Shown: positions 6,450 through 9,242 of the stretch, in pieces
Layout: the number at the start of each line of letters is the position of its first letter
Position numbering within the stretch: the first letter of the stretch is position 1
Source: UBA9865 sp035647835
Lineage (GTDB): Bacteria > Bacillota > Dethiobacteria > Dethiobacterales > Dethiobacteraceae
Assembly (NCBI GenBank): GCA_035647835.1
Contig: DASRMS010000081.1
Span: forward strand, 1-9,242
Length of the DNA: 9,242 bases
Direction: 5' to 3'
The notes under the pieces: model-generated
What the model was told of the DNA's origin: nothing
Seen by the model: only the letters and a program-made list of their open reading frames with translations
Databases searched by the model: none
Made by a program: the position numbers and the translations under genes

Positions 6450-6617
6450 TTAACTAAGTTCGGTACGACCTCCAAAACCATTTTCTGAGAAGAGGATGAT
6501 GAAAAGGATAATCAATAGCATATTATCCTCACCACCGCCATTGTCGCCCAGAAGTAACAGCAAGAGAAATAATAAGAGGAAGTTATTGTCGCCACCACCG
6601 AAACCGCCTTTTGGCAT
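6450..6617 (-). CDS. 55-aa protein of two tandem Gly/Asp/Asn-aliphatic repeats
   Basis: This short gene starts at ATG 6617, with AGAGGTGA (6625-6632), a nearly ideal ribosome binding site, 7 nt upstream, and ends with TAA at 6450. I do not recognise a characterised family. After MPKGGF the protein is two 20-residue repeats (residues 7-26 and 27-46): GGGDNN then FLLLFLLLLLL then GDN, and GGGEDN then MLLIILFIILF then SEN, closing with GFGGRTELS. Each aliphatic block is 11 residues, too short to cross a bilayer as a single helix, and is fenced by acidic and Asn residues. Short Leu-rich, Gly-rich proteins of this style are common in spore-forming Firmicutes, where some are spore-associated. A sigma-K-like promoter lies just upstream. 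The strong ribosome binding site, the promoter and the internal repeat together argue that it is real. Its role is unknown; self-association or an interface function is inference. Confidence 0.78.
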   Translation of the reverse strand: MPKGGFGGGDNNFLLLFLLLLLLGDNGGGEDNMLLIILFIILFSENGFGGRTELS

Positions 6618-6667
6618 TTACATTTCACCTCTTTTGCTTATTGTTAACGTATCTTGGGTACCTAGCT

Positions 6668-6695
6668 TATACTATGATTTATGCAACTGTTTGGT
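6668..6695 (-). promoter_or_regulatory. Sigma-K-like promoter of the 55-aa gene
   Basis: On the minus strand, AC (6694-6695), a 17-nt spacer and CATAGTATA (6668-6676) match AC-N16-17-CATAnnnTA, the B. subtilis sigma-K consensus. The start would be near 6660, about 43 nt before the ATG. The -35 AC lies at the edge of the palindrome TGATTAATCA (6695-6704), a possible regulator site. The consensus is short, so chance matches occur. Confidence 0.5.
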
Positions 6696-6754
6696 GATTA
6701 ATCAGTGATTGAAAATTGTGCTGCAGGGCAGCTATACTGATGATATCGAACTAT

Positions 6755-7081
6755 TTATTCTTCCTGTGTATCCTGCTGCAGAATAATTTGTTCCTGCTGA
6801 ATTTGCTGAATGACATTAAATAAATTTGATGTATTTAAAACTTTTACATATTCATTTACTCTTGCTTGCTTGTTCTTTGATAAAAATGGTGTTAATGCTA
6901 CCAACAATTTAACTGCCGGGTCATCACGTTCTTCTGTGAGAAAACTCCTTAACACTTTTTTTACATTTGTTGTTTGTTTAGGATCGCCAAGCAGCATACC
7001 GACTTTATTTATGTTCTCAAGAAGATCATCTGAATTGACATTGCTGAGCAGGCTGTATAAATCCTGCCGAAAATCACTCAT
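6755..7081 (-). CDS. Uncharacterised TPFLS-motif protein, paralogue B (108 aa)
   Basis: It starts at ATG 7081, preceded by AAGGGGGG (7092-7099) at about 10 nt. I recognise no characterised family. It is clearly related to the 112-aa product encoded at 7675-8013. Both have a short N-terminal helix, then LLENINKVGMLLGDP (residues about 20-34; ENINRLSQLLNAP in the paralogue), then a variable stretch, then DDPAVKLLVALTPFLS (residues 53-68; HDPRINLLIAITPFLS in the paralogue), a basic K-x-x-R segment, and a terminal helix KVLNTSNLFNVIQQI. The tail is Gln/Glu-rich (IQQIQQEQIILQQ). It has no signal peptide and no long membrane segment. It lies 33 nt after the gene for the acidic 158-aa protein and is probably in one operon with it. 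A small helical protein is likely; its function is unknown. Confidence 0.82.
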   Translation of the reverse strand: MSDFRQDLYSLLSNVNSDDLLENINKVGMLLGDPKQTTNVKKVLRSFLTEERDDPAVKLLVALTPFLSKNKQARVNEYVKVLNTSNLFNVIQQIQQEQIILQQDTQEE

Positions 7082-7114
7082 CGTAGTTACGCCCCCCTTT
7101 TACATTGAATCGGA

Positions 7115-7591
7115 CTACTTACGTGTTTTTAATAAGATTAAAATTAGTAAGAGCAGTAATGAATCATCATTAACTGTACTGGCAGGATTATTGTTTTCAT
7201 CCGGGATGTCGAATGGATTTTTTGGTAAGTTTGGTAGTGTTGGCTTTTTACTGGAAAGTGCTTCTGACAGGATCTTTTTTACAATAGTTTTTTGCGGTGA
7301 TACTGCAGACACTGCTGCAGCCTTTTCTATTTCTGTTATTTTAGCAGGGTTAAGTTTGGCTTTTACTGTTTCTCGTGCACCTTCAGCGGGGAGGTTTTCT
7401 GCCTGTTCCTCTTTGCTAACAGGAGTAGAAGTGAGTGCTTCTTCAACTGGCTCTACAGTGTCTTTGCCAGCTTCTAGCCCTTTGTCTTCTTCAGCTTGTT
7501 CCAGTTCTCTAGCATCTGCCGTAGTATTTAATTCTTCTGCAGAGGCAGTAGCAGCTGCTTTGCGTTTGCGATAACCAAGAACGATATCCAA
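7115..7591 (-). CDS. Acidic low-complexity protein with C-terminal aliphatic tail (158 aa)
   Basis: The start is TTG at 7591, supported by GGGAGG (7599-7604) exactly 7 nt upstream. No family is recognised. The N-terminus MDIVLGYRKRK is basic. Residues about 12-100 are rich in Glu, Ala, Lys and Thr and look disordered. Residues about 115-140 are Pro/Asn-rich (KKPTLPNLPKNPFDIPDENN). The end is NDDS, then the 10-residue block LLLLLILILL (145-154), then KTRK. The Asp/Asn-plus-aliphatic-block pattern is the same as that of the repeats in the 55-aa product of this cluster. The block is short for a normal transmembrane helix but could be a tail insert or an assembly tag. It is flanked on both sides by genes for the two TPFLS paralogues, 83 nt upstream and 33 nt downstream. 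A plus-strand frame opposite it (6810-7574) is Ser-rich, lacks a ribosome binding site and crosses two genes, so it is a shadow. Confidence 0.78.
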   Translation of the reverse strand: MDIVLGYRKRKAAATASAEELNTTADARELEQAEEDKGLEAGKDTVEPVEEALTSTPVSKEEQAENLPAEGARETVKAKLNPAKITEIEKAAAVSAVSPQKTIVKKILSEALSSKKPTLPNLPKNPFDIPDENNNPASTVNDDSLLLLLILILLKTRK

Positions 7592-7674
7592 TTTGCAGCC
7601 TCCCTTCGCTAATGTGCAAGATGATTAAAGTGCTTGTTATGATTTAGACAACCAGATTTTAAGGTGTTGGCATG

Positions 7675-8013
7675 CTAACTTTTTTCTACTTGTTCTGCTA
7701 AACTATCGAACTGCCGTAAGAAGTATAGTAGATTTAAAGGTTTTAGCAGCATTTCTGCTTTGTTTCTTTTTGCAGTGGAGAGGAAGGGCGTAATGGCAAT
7801 AAGTAAGTTAATCCTGGGGTCGTGATGATTGACGTATGCCTCTTTGTTTAGCGGGTCTGCTGCGTTATCAGTGATAGAGGCGCTTATTGCTTGTTCTTCA
7901 TTTTCATCTGTCTCAGGGGCGTTTAGTAACTGACTAAGACGGTTGATGTTTTCCGTTAGTTCACCATTATTCAGTTTAGCTAAAAGTGCACCCACATCCA
8001 AATTGTTGATCAT
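7675..8013 (-). CDS. Uncharacterised TPFLS-motif protein, paralogue A (112 aa)
   Basis: It starts at ATG 8013 with GGGAG (8023-8027) 9 nt upstream. Conserved points shared with the 108-aa paralogue are ENIN (residues 21-24), a leucine-rich helix ending in a Pro turn, and the core DPRINLLIAITPFLS (65-79). A basic segment AKRNKAEMLLKPLN and a hydrophobic terminal helix LLYFLRQF follow. The central part (35-60) is acidic and carries an insertion of about 10 residues relative to the paralogue. There is no signal peptide. I have the impression that DPR-x-x-LL-x-A-x-x-PFLS proteins recur in spore-forming anaerobes, but I know of no described function. It is the first gene of the cluster, behind a sigma-K-like promoter and divergent from the gene at 8177. 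Confidence 0.84.
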   Translation of the reverse strand: MINNLDVGALLAKLNNGELTENINRLSQLLNAPETDENEEQAISASITDNAADPLNKEAYVNHHDPRINLLIAITPFLSTAKRNKAEMLLKPLNLLYFLRQFDSLAEQVEKS

Positions 8014-8044
8014 GCTCGTTTACTCCCTTTTAGAATAAATACAA

Positions 8045-8075
8045 CTTTCTTCTGATATCTTATGTGAGAAGAAAG
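8045..8075. repeat. Inverted repeat around the cluster promoter
   Basis: CTTTCTTCT (8045-8053) and AGAAGAAAG (8067-8075) are perfect 9-nt arms with a 13-nt centre. The centre contains the -10 element of the sigma-K-like promoter. It could be an operator; on neither strand is it followed by a proper T-tract, so a terminator is unlikely. Confidence 0.5.
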
Positions 8076-8083
8076 AAAAACGT
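8056..8083 (-). promoter_or_regulatory. Sigma-K-like promoter of the small-gene cluster
   Basis: On the minus strand, AC (8082-8083), a 17-nt spacer and CATAAGATA (8056-8064) match AC-N16-17-CATAnnnTA. The start would be near 8048, about 35 nt before the ATG of the 112-aa gene. The same element with the same spacing precedes the 55-aa gene, which strengthens the call. Confidence 0.52.
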
Positions 8084-8176
8084 TCAAGTACTGAGTTAGG
8101 CAAAAATGATGATAAAAAGGAATTATCAACACCAGCAAAGAAAGATAGTCTAACAAGCAACAGAAGGGGTTTGATG

Positions 8177-8977
8177 ATGGAAATTTTATTTACTTTAACG
8201 CCAGCTGAGGCTAAACGCCTGCTGGCCAAAGCAGTTGTTCAGCTGCCAGCGGTGCAAAAGGCTTTTAAATATGGCAGATTAGCAATTGTGAATGGTACGA
8301 CTAATGCCTTTGTGGTGGAAGAATTACTCCATGAAACAATCTCCAAGGAACGCTTTACTTATGGGGTAATTACCGCAGGCAGGACCTGCTCTAATGACCC
8401 TGACAAAGCCCTTAAGCCATATTTGTTTGAGCAGGGACAGCGAGTGGAGGCTAACCTCAAGGAGTTTCTGGCAGCTTTGCAGGGCGCTGATGTAGTGATT
8501 AAAGGTGCCAATGCAGTTGACCATGAAGGTAATATCGGCATTCTGCTTGGCAGCCGCGATGGCGGTACGATTGGTGCCGCTTGGCCCACGCTGCAAGCTG
8601 TAGGTGCCACCCTCATAGTACCTGTGGGCTTAGAAAAATTAGTTCCTGCGGTGCGTCAAGTTCCAGCCTCGGTAGGCATTGATAATTATGCTCATAGTTT
8701 AGGCATGCCTGTTGGTTACATGCCCATTACAACAAAGGCGACCGTAGTGACAGAAATTGAGGCTTTAGCAATATTAGGCAAAGTGGAGGCAACATTAATT
8801 GCCGCCGGTGGTACAGGCGGCTCGGAAGGCAGTACTACATTTGTGGTAGCGGGCACAGAGGAGCGGGTAGAGAAAGTCTGGCAGCTGATTAAGCAGATTA
8901 AAGGTGAACCGCCTGTGCGCCGAGCGCGCCAGGCTTGTGCAAACTGCAGTGTTCGCTGCGATGCTTGTCACGACTAA
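8177..8977 (+). CDS. Conserved uncharacterised protein with C-terminal CxxCxxxCxxC
   Basis: The product has 266 aa. Possible starts are TTG 8171, ATG 8174 and ATG 8177; ATG 8177 is chosen because AGGGG (8165-8169) is then 7 nt away. I recognise a conserved style but no named family. Key blocks are LAIVNGTTNAFVVEELL, FTYGVITAGR, ADVVIKGANAVDHEGNIGILL (cited as IKGANAVD and EGNIG), GGTIGAAW, LIVPVGLEKLVP, VTEIEALAILG and AAGGTGGSEGSTTFVV. Alternating strand-helix segments and the GANAVD-EGNIG motif recall the NagB/RpiA/CoA-transferase-like (ISOCOT) fold, also seen in LUD-domain proteins; this is a tentative inference. The C-terminus ends in four cysteines, C254, C257, C261 and C264 (CANCSVRCDAC), likely to bind zinc or an iron-sulfur cluster. 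There is no signal peptide, so it is cytoplasmic. It is transcribed alone, divergent from the small-gene cluster; I see no clear sigma-A promoter for it. Confidence 0.85.
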   Translation: MEILFTLTPAEAKRLLAKAVVQLPAVQKAFKYGRLAIVNGTTNAFVVEELLHETISKERFTYGVITAGRTCSNDPDKALKPYLFEQGQRVEANLKEFLAALQGADVVIKGANAVDHEGNIGILLGSRDGGTIGAAWPTLQAVGATLIVPVGLEKLVPAVRQVPASVGIDNYAHSLGMPVGYMPITTKATVVTEIEALAILGKVEATLIAAGGTGGSEGSTTFVVAGTEERVEKVWQLIKQIKGEPPVRRARQACANCSVRCDACHD

Positions 8978-9020
8978 TTCGCAATTTAGTTAATTGTGCA
9001 TGTTAAAATACTAGCTAGGC

Positions 9021-9065
9021 AAACAAAAATAGTGCCCTTTGTAGGGGGACACTATTTTTGTTTTT
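9021..9065. terminator. Bidirectional terminator between convergent genes
   Basis: AACAAAAATAGTG (9022-9034) and CACTATTTTTGTT (9050-9062) form a perfect 13-bp outer stem, extended inward by CC/GG pairs and followed by further T residues. It separates the 266-aa gene from the minus-strand gene entering from the right edge. Confidence 0.85.
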
Positions 9066-9120
9066 AGGCAGGGGAGACCCTTCAATTGTTGGTAGGTAAG
9101 ATGAGACTTTTACGGGAAAC

Positions 9121-9242
9121 TTAATGTTGGAAGGGGTCATAAACCATACTGACACCACAGCCTTTACCGATTAGCTCATTTAGGGCCATTAAGTCTTCCC
9201 GTCCTACTTCAGCCAGACTCGTCTTGCCCAGCGCCTTGATGC
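9121..9242 (-). CDS. C-terminal fragment, possibly glutamate synthase-related protein
   Basis: A minus-strand frame runs from the right edge to a TAA at 9121, giving 39 residues: IKALGKTSLAEVGREDL, then MALNELIGKGCGVSMVYDPFQH. The pattern of an A/L-GK-x-S/D-x-x-x-L/V-x-x-x-DL-x-AL core followed by a G-V/I end resembles the C-terminus of FMN-binding glutamate-synthase-related proteins. The fragment is too short for a firm call. It ends about 56 nt from a good terminator, consistent with a real gene end. Confidence 0.45.
   Translation of the reverse strand, partial: IKALGKTSLAEVGREDLMALNELIGKGCGVSMVYDPFQH

Noticed and set aside
6496..6708. 70-aa plus-strand frame opposite the 55-aa gene
   Set aside because: It is Pro/Ser/Lys low-complexity, the mirror of the Gly/Leu-rich repeat gene; the minus strand has the near-perfect ribosome binding site and promoter.
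6810..7574. 254-aa plus-strand frame
   Set aside because: It runs antisense across two minus-strand genes and the gap between them, is Ser/Leu low-complexity, and has no ribosome binding site before its ATG. The minus-strand genes have starts, ribosome binding sites and paralogy.
8020..8229. 69-aa minus-strand frame over the start of the 266-aa gene
   Set aside because: It overlaps the divergent promoter region and the well-supported plus-strand gene start, and the protein has no recognisable pattern.

Overview
The window looks like chromosomal DNA of a low-to-moderate GC, anaerobic, probably endospore-forming Firmicute (Clostridia or Negativicutes type). The reasons are strong GGAGG-type ribosome binding sites, TTG and GTG starts, compact Rho-independent terminators, lipoprotein signal peptides, a radical SAM enzyme, a Firmicute-type F420-0:glutamate ligase homologue, and two promoters that match the B. 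subtilis sigma-K consensus. The genus cannot be fixed from the sequence alone. I see no insertion sequence, phage gene, tRNA, rRNA or CRISPR array.

Region 1 (1-4690, minus strand) is a tightly packed operon read right to left. It encodes a FecB-type binding lipoprotein, a FecCD-type permease, an ABC ATPase, a small lipoprotein with a sulfite-oxidase-like (molybdopterin-binding-fold) domain, and an AmmeMemoRadiSam-type radical SAM protein cut by the window edge. Overlaps or gaps of -4 to 17 nt link all five. A good sigma-A promoter lies at 4661-4689. The roughly 250-nt leader below it carries an attenuator-like hairpin. Substrate uptake (iron complex, corrinoid or metal oxyanion, undetermined) is therefore coupled genetically to an exported lipoprotein and a radical SAM enzyme.

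Region 2 (4762-6244, plus strand) is a monocistronic unit. A strong sigma-A promoter drives a leader of about 130 nt. This leader has a stem-loop whose apical loop is perfectly complementary over 9 nt to the inner part of a downstream intrinsic terminator, giving a pseudoknot or kissing-loop riboswitch-like layout. A second promoter overlapping an inverted repeat follows. The gene encodes a 389-aa member of the coenzyme F420-0:L-glutamate ligase (CofE-like) family, with no other F420 gene visible.

Region 3 (6300-8085, minus strand) is an accessory cluster of four small genes that I cannot assign to a described function. Two are paralogues (112 and 108 aa) sharing an ENIN element and a TPFLS core. 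One is an acidic, probably disordered protein (158 aa) ending in a 10-residue aliphatic block. One is a 55-aa protein made of two 20-residue repeats, each with an 11-residue aliphatic block between Gly/Asp/Asn-rich segments. Both the first gene and the 55-aa gene are preceded by AC-N17-CATAnnnTA, a sigma-K-like promoter, so I infer late mother-cell sporulation expression. This is the best candidate for an undescribed system.

Region 4 (8177-9242) holds a conserved uncharacterised 266-aa protein with a C-terminal CxxCxxxCxxC motif, transcribed divergently from the small-gene cluster. It is followed by a bidirectional terminator and then the C-terminus of a minus-strand gene that may be related to glutamate synthase.
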